Positions 11,641 through 21,416 of a DNA stretch of 64,000 bases are shown here, in pieces; within the stretch, counting starts at the first letter, position 1; every line of letters starts with the position of its first letter. The DNA comes from Berberis thunbergii. Its lineage: Eukaryota; Streptophyta; Magnoliopsida; Ranunculales; Berberidaceae. The stretch covers positions 62,001-126,000 of the forward strand of contig QNQO01005803.1 of the NCBI GenBank assembly GCA_003290165.1, written 5' to 3'. Below the pieces are notes generated by a model that had not been told where the DNA came from, ran no database searches, and saw only the letters and a list, made by a program, of their open reading frames with translations. The position numbers and the translations under genes were made by a program.

Positions 11641-11673
11641 TAGCCGTCACTGATGTCCATTTTTTTTGTAGTG
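11641..11673 (+). mobile_element. CACTA right terminal inverted repeat
   Basis: The sequence ends TTTTTTTGTAGTG, the complement of the canonical CACTACAAAAAAA start. The next three bases, CCA, would be one copy of the 3-bp target duplication; the partner lies outside the window and cannot be checked. Confidence 0.8.
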
Positions 11674-12120
11674 CCACATGAGTTGCATGAACGATTTGAG
11701 CTTTCTCCTCTGCATCACATATTCACAAACCACCAATCCAATTTGCAAGTTAAAAGAAGATTTAAAGATGTGGATCAAAAGTCTGAAACCAAGATCAAAG
11801 ATGTGCCACTCACTGTTTTACAATCCATCACTCCTAGACTGCACTTAAAGTCTTCAACTATAACTATAAGGTTATTTTCTCTAGACATATGCACAATCAC
11901 AGACCTAATTAAGTTCATTTCTTCTTATTCAAATTTTTATTTCTATTTTTTAATCACTTTTCAAAACTTTGATTTTCATGTGCTGTGGTGTTCCAGAATG
12001 AGGATCATATTGTATGTACAAATGGTGTGACTTTAGGCTAATGGGACCTTGGAACTGCAAAGTTGTTGCTCCAAGAGTTCCAAAAATGAAAGTATTCTAG
12101 TGTGCAAAGTCAATTCGAGT

Positions 12121-12407
12121 TACTATACCAAATTGACATTTTTGTAACAATCCCCAAAATAGTATCACTTTTGAGCTGTAATAGTCCGCCAAACATTTCA
12201 AGTCAAAACTAAATTCAGTAAAAAAAAAGTAATACAATAAATTGGATCACCATGAATAATATCACTTGTAGCACCATACTCTTCAAGGTGATACAATTAT
12301 TATGTCATTTTGTTTGTGAAAATAAATAAAATTGTTTGGTGGACTATTACAGCTCAAAAGTGATATTGTTTTTTGAGATTGTTAAAAAATGTCAATTTGG
12401 TGTAGTG
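12121..12407. mobile_element. 287-bp MITE with long terminal inverted repeats
   Basis: The left end reads TACTATACCAAATTGACA and the right end reads TGTCAATTTGGTGTAGTG. The inverted arms extend about 75 bp, including AGTATCACTTTTGAGC and ATAGTCCGCCAAAC against their complements. The direct repeat AGT flanks it at 12118-12120 and 12408-12410. A 3-bp duplication and a TAGTG terminus fit a CACTA-derived MITE; the left end has TACTA where CACTA is expected, a single change. Confidence 0.8.
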
Positions 12408-12410
12408 AGT

Positions 12411-14913
12411 AAGGGCATACCCCAATTGAAATTTGCATTCCCCAATTGAAATTTGCATTCCTGTAGTAAAGAGTTTTTGCCGACGAAGTCCATCCATGTG
12501 GATTCATCACTAGATTTACTCATTGTTAGTGTTTTATCTTAAACTTGCTAGTAGTGGCGGTGTACTACAATGTGGGTGGTTGGGTTGGAAAGATACACTA
12601 AGCCAAAGCCCGACCAGGAACTTCAGCCCCAACCCAAGCACAAATAGACTTGGGTATTATCCAACTAAGTTCCATACTGACCATGATTGGGCCTCAAGAT
12701 GCAACCTGAGAATTAAAACTTCGTGTTCAAAATTTGAAAGAAGATAATAAGGTTGAAGCAAGTCAGACTGATTTTTGTTGGTTATCATCACACTTTTTCT
12801 TTGTTGTCTGAAGTTTGAAGAGTGAAGAGTCTGTGTAGTGTAGTGTGGTTGAAAAGGGGATGACGTGCTACACTGTGCCAAAAAAAACTCATCATGATAC
12901 ATCTGACTTAGCTACTGATGAGGGACTTTATAAAATTGAATGACTGAAATCTGAATGAATGAATGAATGAGAGTGGATAGAATAAAGAGAAGGAGATGTT
13001 TGTGTGTTTGTGAAAGTGGGTTTAGTCCTTACTCTGCTATGGTTGATCTTAGCAGCATATATGTTTCCTGTTATGGAAATACCATCATGCACTCCCTGAC
13101 ACTCATACATATGTCGGGAACATGCAACTCTCTCTCCCATAATAATATATATGACATTTAAAACATAACTAATAATATTGGGAAACACATCTCCCTTGCT
13201 CGACCAACAAACCTCTTGAATCATTCATATGGTAAATGCTTTGTTAGCACTTGTAATTTTATTTTTCAATTATTCTATCTAGTCTCTTCATACTCTTAGA
13301 CATGTCTAATGTCTCATTGTTGCGTCCATGTGTATTTTAGTTTGATATTTAGCATTTTCGTCTCCATCTCCATGCTTTTGTTTAGTGTTTCCTTGATTAT
13401 GTGCCCCTCTTTGTTTGGAAAGATCAATTAGTTGCTCAGGTAAATCTCACAAATTTAGGTCATGACTATAACCCTAGAATGAGCTAGGTTACTTGTGCCT
13501 AATTGAACAAAAAAAAAAGATTGAAACATAAAACCCAAGTGTTCAAATTGCTAATATCTTGCTTGTATTCAAACAATGGTGAAGGTCTTGACTGCTTTGT
13601 TTTCCAAGTTGAAGTACATTTATTAGCTTATTCATGAACATATGTGCGTGGTAGCTCATTAATTAGCCACAATACTGATTAGAGATAAGAATTATGGTTT
13701 ATAATTGAAGAACAGTACGTAATGAGAAAATGCAACCTGTGTCACAAACTTGTTTTGCATAACAATTGAACAACTACATACTGTCATCAGGAGCTTTCAA
13801 ATTGCAAACCCTACTCTCGATGGTCTATTTATTTGTTAAAATAACCAATTACTGTTTCTTTCGAGGACTTCCAACCTTTATGTTAATTAGAAAATGTAGG
13901 TAAAACTAATTAATGAAGCAAATTAGTATTTCTAGATTTTGGACAGGGTGATTCATTCATATATATGTAGGATTCAAAACTTTGCCTCTCCTCCCAAAGA
14001 AAATTAGAAGCTATAATCAAGGATGAGAAAACAAGACACCATCATTCCATGCTTATTGTATCAATAGTATCAGATCGTGTACAATCAACATTAACTAACA
14101 AGTTAGGGAGCCCTGCAGGCAACCCTACCTTATATGGGTTATACTTATATATAAACTTTCGGTCATATATAAAGCATAAAATATTGGCCTGCTCATGAAC
14201 ACCCTCCCACCCCTACAAAGGAAAAAAAAAATAGACAAGAAAAAAAAAATGGAAGAAGAAAAATTCATAAAATAAATTGAAATATCAATGGGCACACTGA
14301 AGTTCGAGACATAAGTAAGTCAAAGAAAGAATCGGTCAACCATTCTAGTTTAGACATAATCATCACAAACAACATATAGAAAAGAGAGAGATGGTGACTC
14401 CATATATAGGATCAGCAATTCAATACTCTCCACCAAGACTGATTTAGGGTATCAACCATGTACTTTCATACTTCAACAAGAACAAGGAGGTGAACAAATG
14501 CTGTCAAAAGCAAATTAACAATAGAATTCAACTACATAACATACCACCCTTCTTGATATTTCTTCTTAATTAACAACCTAATATGTTGTTAAGTTACAGT
14601 TAACCTACTCTGTAAACCACACACCAACCAGTGTAATAAAAAAATAAAACTCAGTAGATTTTCCACTCTATAGATCAGTAAAGAATCAGTGACAATGATA
14701 AGTAATTGAATTAAACATAAAACCATGCAGCAAGAAAGCTTGGATTTCTTCACTTCCAACATAATAATAGCATCTCTATATATCTATAAAATAAAGTACA
14801 TATTCTCCTACTAAGTTATAAATGCAGCTTATATGGTGGTGCAATAAGCTGAACATCAGTGGAAACTCTAGGAAAGTTAGAACATAATCTTACACATTTG
14901 AAATGAAAATGCA
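12411..14913. other. Intergenic region downstream of the zinc-finger gene
   Basis: No credible gene. A (GAAT)n microsatellite is at about 12951-12970, close to a TATAAAA at 12930, with a short open frame after it; I see no family resemblance. The 3' UTR and polyadenylation region of the minus-strand zinc-finger gene must lie just below 14914. Confidence 0.4.
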
Positions 14914-15570
14914 CTAAGAGTACCCAAGTCTTAGCTCCAAGTCTAGATCTTCATTTGTGTCGTTACTACAAAGACCAATCTCCAAATCTAACATAACCAT
15001 CTTCCCATTTATCAGGATATTGCACTCATCTTTTTCTTGTCGAAAACCCTTCAAAGCTTTCATAGTATTCGTAAACTCTCCTTCCCTTGAACGATCGAGG
15101 TGGAGACTAGTCGTGGGTATCTTAACTTGATCAGAATAAGCCAAAGGTGATAAAGAGAGGCATGTAACAGATGAGTTGAGCATGGAAGGGACTTGATATG
15201 TAAATGTTGGGAACTTATTTGGAGGAGGTACAAAAGATGAGAAATTGGGACTAGGATTATGGTTAGGGTTGGGGCTGAGGTTATTAGAAGAAGATTGAGG
15301 TTGCTGCTCCCAAGGAGGTGATTGTCTCAACCTTGCTCTATCTCTCCTGTGGACATTCATGTGGCCCCCAAGAGCTTGAGCAGATCTAAATTCTCTTTTG
15401 CAAAAGCTACAAGTGTAAGATCTTGGTGGCCATGAAAGTCCTTCAAACAAATCATCTCCTGCATGATAATGGTTATTGAAAACCCATGGATCTCTACCTT
15501 TGTTGTTGTCTACGAGGGTTCGACCATGATCACTATTTCTCATTCTACTCCACCAACTATCTCTCTCCAT
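14914..15570 (-). CDS. SUPERMAN/ZFP10-type single C2H2 zinc-finger repressor
   Basis: Predicted nuclear transcription factor of 218 residues from the ATG at 15570. One plant-specific Q-type zinc finger ([20 protein letters not shown], then NVH) has zinc ligands C54, C57, H70 and H74 with the invariant QALGGH helix, followed by the basic RRDRARLR typical of the SUPERMAN/RABBIT EARS/ZFP10-ZFP11 clade. A serine/proline/asparagine-rich middle leads to a C-terminal EAR repression motif, [11 protein letters not shown], which recruits TOPLESS-type co-repressors in this family. The frame is open upstream of the ATG to an AG splice acceptor at 15598-15599; a GT-AG intron (15598-15808) would join it in phase to an upstream ATG at 15940, giving a 271-residue product. 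Family members are usually intronless in the coding region, so I take 15570 as the conservative start. The specific paralogue is uncertain. Confidence 0.93.
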   Translation of the reverse strand: MERDSWWSRMRNSDHGRTLVDNNKGRDPWVFNNHYHAGDDLFEGLSWPPRSYTCSFCKREFRSAQALGGHMNVHRRDRARLRQSPPWEQQPQSSSNNLSPNPNHNPSPNFSSFVPPPNKFPTFTYQVPSMLNSSVTCLSLSPLAYSDQVKIPTTSLHLDRSREGEFTNTMKALKGFRQEKDECNILINGKMVMLDLEIGLCSNDTNEDLDLELRLGYS

Positions 15571-15597
15571 AGCACCTTTTGTTTGCTTCACCCCGAC

Positions 15598-15808
15598 CTA
15601 ACAAAAAAAAAGTGGCAACAAAAGCAACAACAAACTATCCATAAACCAAATCATGGAAGTAAGAAAGCCCATTTCTCAAAAGTGAAAAAAATCATTACTT
15701 TAACATATCTTGCTTTGGATAAAAAAAAAAAACAAGAATGAAGAAAGAAAACCCATTCTCCAAAAGTTGAAGGGGAAGTGAGGAGAGCTAGCCGCTAGAG
15801 GTGTTTAC
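15598..15808 (-). other. Candidate intron near the 5' end of the zinc-finger gene
   Basis: On the minus strand the donor is CAG|GTAAAC (exon ends at 15809) and the acceptor follows a pyrimidine run, TTGTTAG|GTCGG (exon resumes at 15597). Length is 211 bp. It may lie in the 5' UTR or within an N-terminally extended coding region. Confidence 0.6.
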
Positions 15809-16021
15809 CTGTTTATGAAAAATGGGGACAAGTGAAGTGAAGATGGTTTGGTGTTGTAAGAGAGAGATGGAGATAATGAGTGAGGTTGGATAAAAAACCC
15901 CAACAACACACATTTTAAAGGGAGAAGGAGAAGATCCCATTGAAGGGGAGAGGAGAGAGAGGAGTGACCTCCCTTTGTGAATGGGAATGGTCTCAATTTC
16001 TCTTACTAGAAATGGAAACAA
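15809..16021 (-). other. 5' leader exon of the zinc-finger gene
   Basis: Pyrimidine-rich on the coding strand (CTCCTCTCTCTCCTCTCCCC near 15950-15970), as is common in plant leaders. It contains an ATG at 15940 in frame with the zinc-finger protein after splicing, encoding a hydrophobic stretch (CVVGVFYPTSLIISISLL). Confidence 0.5.
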
Positions 16022-16106
16022 GTTTGGGAATGTACAACATCAGCATGCCAGATTATACCTTTTTGCCAAATCCAGCGCAGATCTAGCGGATGTTCCTTTC
16101 TCATCC

Positions 16107-16114
16107 TTTATATT
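16107..16114 (-). promoter_or_regulatory. Candidate TATA box of the zinc-finger gene
   Basis: AATATAAAG on the minus strand, about 90 bp above the CT-rich leader. Position and orientation are suitable; there is no other support. Confidence 0.3.
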
Positions 16115-17331
16115 ATGATGTAAAATATTGAAATAATAAAAATTTATATATGTGTTGTTCTTCTACCATAAAGAGATGGGTAGATGTGTCAAGTGAGACT
16201 CATGAAGCTCACACAAGATGATAGATTAAGGGGGTGGTGGTTTAGTGAAGTTGACATCATCATTATAACAATCATCCTCACAAAATATCATTTCATTTTG
16301 AAGTATCAAAACCACATCATCAAATGCAAATGTCATTACGCTTGAGTTTATAAAAATAAAATAAAAAAATGTTAGAAATAAATATTGAAACAAGAACAGA
16401 ATGCTCAAAACGACGTGATAGTAGGCTTATTTTGTATGGGAAAGTATATTATGCAAGTGATGCATGACAAATTATGAGATACCAATTCACAACATAAATA
16501 ATATAAAGTTGGAGGTGATGATGGAGGTAGGAATGACATTATTTCGTGAGACAGTAAAATTGTCACCAAGTATTGGGCTGAAGTACGCTCTGTTATTGTA
16601 GATGGCCTTGATCACTTGATCTAACAGCTTAAGCTTTTAGAATGGATACCAATTTGAAATGAGAATCCAAAACATGCAATTCAAAAAATAAACTAATCAG
16701 ATTTCAAGTAAATACTGAGATCTTGAAAAGTGATTTTCAAGAGACTGATTTGCTAGCTAATTACTACCAAACTATTTGCAACAAATTATTAGTAAGCCAA
16801 ACATGGCCGAAGAACTGCATACTCAAGACTCTCAAAAATATGGGAAGTGAAACTTTGGGAGGGAATGGAGAGAGCCAGGAGTGTGCTTCCTCCGTAGGTG
16901 GGAAATAGAATATCATCTTCAACCTTACTTCTCTTTTCCTTTCATCTTTCGCCCTATCTAGTACCCTCTCATTTCCCCCATTACCGTGGAATTCAATTTT
17001 ACACCAAAAAGGTACCCTGAGTGCACTCTCTCATTTAAAATTTCATGTTTTCTACCATTAATTGTACATTGATGTGGTTGTATCTAGTAATAATAATAAT
17101 GTTTCTTAGTTGTCTATAAATCAAATAGGTGACATTTGAAAATTCATCGAAACAAATAGGTCTCTTTCCTTGGCAAATCATAAACTTTGAAAACTTCTTC
17201 ACCTATATTTTCATTAGTGCTTTTCAAAATGGAGAAGTTTGCATCATGTCAGACATTGATTGATCTAGCTATATTAATACATCAAGAATCCAGTTCAAGG
17301 TGTTCTAAATAAGATCTGATTTGAACGGATA
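16115..17331. other. Intergenic, no gene seen
   Basis: AT-rich sequence upstream of the zinc-finger gene. Any longer-range promoter elements would lie here; none can be named from sequence alone. Confidence 0.4.
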
Positions 17332-17339
17332 ACAACCAC

Positions 17340-18144
17340 TAGGGGTGGGCACGGATTGGATGGGACGAGATAGACTCATCCCGTTCATGCGGGATTGGGA
17401 CAGGATGGGATCAGCGTGCTATCATTTTTTGACAAATTACTGCTTACCCAAGACTCAACTTAGTTGAAAAGAGGCAAAGGCAATTCGTAGAACTACACAT
17501 AAATGATAGCCTTAAATTGAGTATGCAACATCATAATAAACTACCATAAATGATAGCTAAAATTCACCCTGTAATTAAGATTTCTGCATAGTTTTGAATG
17601 ACTAAGAGGTGGACAGTATAATGGCAATGGTGGACCTGCTCTACTATTTCAAATAGTGAACAAAAGGATGAGTAGATTTTGGGTGCTAAGAATAATGTTT
17701 CATTATTGCATTAAAAAAATAGTAATTAAATTTATTGTCTTGACACGAAATAAAACTCTCCAATGTAGTTAACAATCTCATTTTGAGTTTTAAAGAGTTT
17801 GCAATTAAATAATTCATTTAGAATTCTAGAAATAAACCAATATCAAGTAGTTGCAGATATAGACTAATATCAATTACACTGATTTGAACTAAAATCATTT
17901 TTCTTCAATTACACTAATATTGCAATCATAAAATAAATAAATAAAAATATTAATAATAAATATTGAAAAATTAGCACGGAACGGGACGGGATTGGCAGGA
18001 TTGAAAATCTTCATCCCATCTCATTCTAAATCGGGACGGGACAGGATCGGGATGGAATTATTCAATCTCATTAAGACTCGAAAAAATCGGGACGGGATGG
18101 GATCGAGACGGGAACGAGATTGCGGGATGAAATGCCCACCCCTA
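17340..18144. mobile_element. Complete 805-bp non-autonomous hAT element
   Basis: Terminal inverted repeats TAGGGGTGGGCA and TGCCCACCCCTA are perfect over 12 bp. The 8-bp direct repeat ACAACCAC flanks the element exactly (17332-17339 and 18145-18152), the hallmark of hAT transposition. Subterminal regions are packed with GGGACGGGAT/GGGATCGGG tracts on both sides, and the middle is AT-rich without coding capacity, so it must use transposase from elsewhere. Truncated relatives occur at 6757, 9288 and 23981. Confidence 0.92.
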
Positions 18145-18152
18145 ACAACCAC

Positions 18153-21100
18153 TAGTTTTGGGGAATGAATCCGGAGTATTCAAGCTGACTGAATAGTATA
18201 GATTGTATCATTGTTATGTTTAGGTAAGTCTGGTATAAGATTATATGCATTAGCTATTTCTTTGGGTCCTAACTAAATCGGAACTAACCATCGGGTTAAC
18301 CCGATTCATTGACAAACCTAATTACTACTCTACGTCGAAGCAACAAATTCCCAACAAAAAAAAAAAACTACTCTGTCCTTCCATAACATGCTACTTTGTG
18401 AAGAGGTCATTGAAAGTGAGGCCAAAAAGAGAAAAGATCCTAGCAAAATTTACAAGAGATATGGGAGAGACTGATGCCCAATAACATGAACCCATTGCTT
18501 ACTAAATACAGCTGAGCTTTTATAAGCTTACAATACCCAAACAGCAGGCTTTACCTGCAGAACAACACCTTGCCTTTGCCTTCTCTTCTACACTATTTAA
18601 CCTGATTTGCTTTGCAGTACCCCCCTACCTATGTATACAACTTTTTTTGTAAAGAGGAACTTTAGTGAGATATATGGATGGATTTTGTATGATTGGATGC
18701 GAGTTTAGTTACTAGATATGCCATTGGTGGGGTGCCAGAAACCAAGACTTCACTATTTGATTGGTGTCTTGTCCATTATAGTTTGACTAATAAAAGAATT
18801 CATTATAAAAAATAAAAATAGAGAGAAGAAAGAAACATTCTATCAGTCTTTCTTTCTTTCATAATATCAGTTTCTTGGGTTTAATGAAACACTTCTTGCA
18901 TCAAATGGGACATTTCGTCATTCTATTGGCTCATTTAGTTTAATTTTTTGCGTTCTGAGTTCTGACTGATTAATTGTTCCTGCCTACTCAAGTCATGATG
19001 GGGTTTTGATTCTCACAAATGGAGACTTTTTTTTTTTGCACTAATAATGCACCAAGCCCTAGAACAGGAAGGGGCAAAAAAAATCAATTCAATCTTGAGC
19101 AAGGAATGTGATTTCTCCAAAATTATAGAAATTTTACGAAATTTCTTTTGAAATTCAAAATGTTCATTTATTTTGTTAGGCCAATTTCAATTCCTACATT
19201 TTAACCCACTTTAATCTTAGTTTAGAATTAAAATTCTATTAAATAAGTGATTCTTGTGCAATATATTGTTTGTCCGACATTACGAATCCTCTTATATTCT
19301 CTGTGTAGTATATTAGAATTTAAAATGATTAAATAATATTAATAACTTCAAGGTTACAATCAAATTTTTTTATGTTTTTTCTATGCATAACAAAATATTT
19401 CTTCAAATCAACTTACCAAAATTACCTCGAAAAATGAACTCACAATCCTAGATCTTGGGTAACTTGAGAATAAGTGTTGAGAAGCCCAAAAGCTAAGGGT
19501 ACTTTTGAGTTTTGCAAAGAAAAAAAATGGAGTTTGTGAACAATGATACCTAATAGCAACTATTCGCCTTGTACAATTATTACCCATGGAGCATCCCAGC
19601 AGCAGCTAGCAATGCCAAGAAGATGATTGATTGTTTATGTTTAGAAGAGTAAGTCTAACCTGCTTTTTTTTTTAACATTTTTTTATCCCTTATGTTTTAA
19701 GCACAATCACAAACACTATTTATAGAAGAGGTAGAAGTGTAAAAAAAACTCAAAAAAATGCTGACAAACAAGGCCAACTAGAATTGTTTGTTTCAAAATT
19801 GTCCCAACCTTTCCCATAAGATTTTTCTTCTGTTTAATTAAAAAAAAATTTTGAATCCAATTAATAACTGTATGATTCCTATTTAACAAAAAAAACGACT
19901 GGGGAGTAATAGTATCCTCGAACTCAAAACTGTTGTAAGTTCTTATTTGGACAGGACCACTCTTCATAAAATTGATATACACAGTCAAATAGTTGATGAT
20001 AATTAATACATCAGAAATTCTAAATGACGTGGAAACGGGGGGAGTGCAACCCTCCATCCCCCTCGAGATGTGTTTGCACCCCCCTCTCTCGCCAGTTTCC
20101 TCAACAACAAGAAGAGCTCTTAATACATTGAACCAATGGAGTATTAACACATTAAAAATCAATTTATAAAGAAAAACAAGCCAAATCTAAATACTTTTCA
20201 TTGCTTCTGTACCTAACGAGAAGGCAAATATTTGCAAGTTCGAAGATATTTTTAAAAACATTTTTCTTGAAGGGAAATCAAATCAAACCAAACCAAAGGC
20301 TTTTTAGGAGCATCTACAGTATAAAAATCACATTCTCATGTTTTTCATAAATTATGACAATCAAATTCTTATGGAGGAAGAGCAAGGAGAGTGATTCGCT
20401 TATATACGAGAAAATTGGAATGTCATCAATAACCTCAACTCTCTCTTCCTATCCACTCCTACCTTTCATTCCACAACCTTGCATGGAGTTGGATTCCATG
20501 CCACCGAATGTGCCAAAACCAAGAAGTATCTACACCTCTGTACACTTTGGAATGTCTATCTCACATCTTCCCAGAAATATGCACCACCTAAACCATGTTT
20601 AGATTCTAATTTATCCCTCTTCACCCAACCAACCACCGAAATAGAGAAAAGCCAAAAGAATGATAAATTAATATACCTTTTTCAACACTTTCCTGTTTTC
20701 CAATTCTAATGAGCCCCAAGCTTTTTGCCAGCTTCACATTGCACACAGTAAAGTCCCTCCTCAAGCCTATGTTGTTTGGCATGGAATCCAACTCAAGAAG
20801 AAAATAGAATGCCCAAGTACCATATGAATTTTACTTAAACTGCACTACTATCATGTAATGAAAACAAGATAAAGAAAGCAGACCTCACAAAATATGAGAT
20901 CCACAACTTACAGTAGGCACTGCAAGTCAATTTGAGGGATGTCTCCATTCAGATCAGAATCAGCAACGAAACACATAAAAGATGAAGATGATGCTACAAC
21001 ATGACCTTTATATTCAAGTATTGGAGGTTTTTCTCAAGGAATGAAATCATGTTCAACAGTATGGACAGAAAGTACAACTCTTTCACTTACCGGTCAAACA

Positions 21101-21363
21101 GAATGCATAAACTACATTAGATTTCATTTTGTTGGGGTATAATTTATGAAAACATCTCACCTCCCATGTCAGCCGCTAGCCAAGTAGCATCAACTGCTGA
21201 AAATAGATGATGGCACTGTACAGAGATGATCATTGTAAGCTCCATAATTAACACAAGTCTTTTTGGATTTTTTTTTTTTTTCTACAGCTCACAAGAACCA
21301 CGGCGAAAAGAGTTCCTTTCCAGTGAGAATATTAATGAATCAGCACTGTCAAAATCCCAGACT
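18153..21363. other. Intergenic region between hAT element and AHL 3' end
   Basis: No gene recognised. An inverted repeat (GAGTTGGATTCCATGCCA at 20486-20503, complement at 20777-20794) suggests a fold-back MITE around 20.4-20.8 kb, but I could not fix its ends. The AHL 3' UTR should lie immediately below 21364. Confidence 0.4.
20486..20794. repeat. 18-bp inverted repeat, possible MITE arms
   Basis: An exact 18-bp sequence and its complement lie about 270 bp apart with further imperfect pairing outside. Flanking target duplications were not identified. Confidence 0.4.
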
Positions 21364-21416
21364 CTAAAGCCCAAGCTGTTCATCATCACAGTCATCGGGA
21401 GACTGTGCTCCATGGT
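21364..21416 (-). CDS. AHL: AHL exon 6 (last exon)
   Basis: Acceptor GCTTGCAG, then two bases completing an Asp codon and 16 codons ending DDEQLGL and TAG. Resembles the short acidic C-terminal exon (HGAxQSPxxxxxxxQ) of AHL relatives. Confidence 0.9.

Larger units (their letters stand above)
1..11673 (+). mobile_element. CACTA (En/Spm-type) DNA transposon, 5' end outside window
   Basis: The right terminus reads TGTAGTG, the expected inverse of a CACTACA start, and ends at 11673. Inside it lie many subterminal palindromes of the form TTAGCNACGG..CCGTNGCTAA; the same motif recurs near 255-515 and 2285-2360, which suggests the other end is not far upstream of the window. A transposase-associated domain lies between them on the plus strand. 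The interior also holds captured host exons, a Copia fragment and tandem repeats. No left CACTA terminus or matching 3-bp duplication is visible, so it is possible that two nested or rearranged CACTA copies are present rather than one. No TNP2 catalytic core was found, so the element looks non-autonomous. Confidence 0.6.

Noticed and set aside
11653..12030. 125-codon plus-strand frame beginning at the CACTA terminus
   Set aside because: It starts inside the terminal inverted repeat and has no recognisable domain; the boundary makes it a junction artefact.
19716..20162. 148-codon minus-strand frame downstream of AHL
   Set aside because: Phe/Ile/Leu-rich, poly-T-driven translation, no family resemblance, and no start or splice context.
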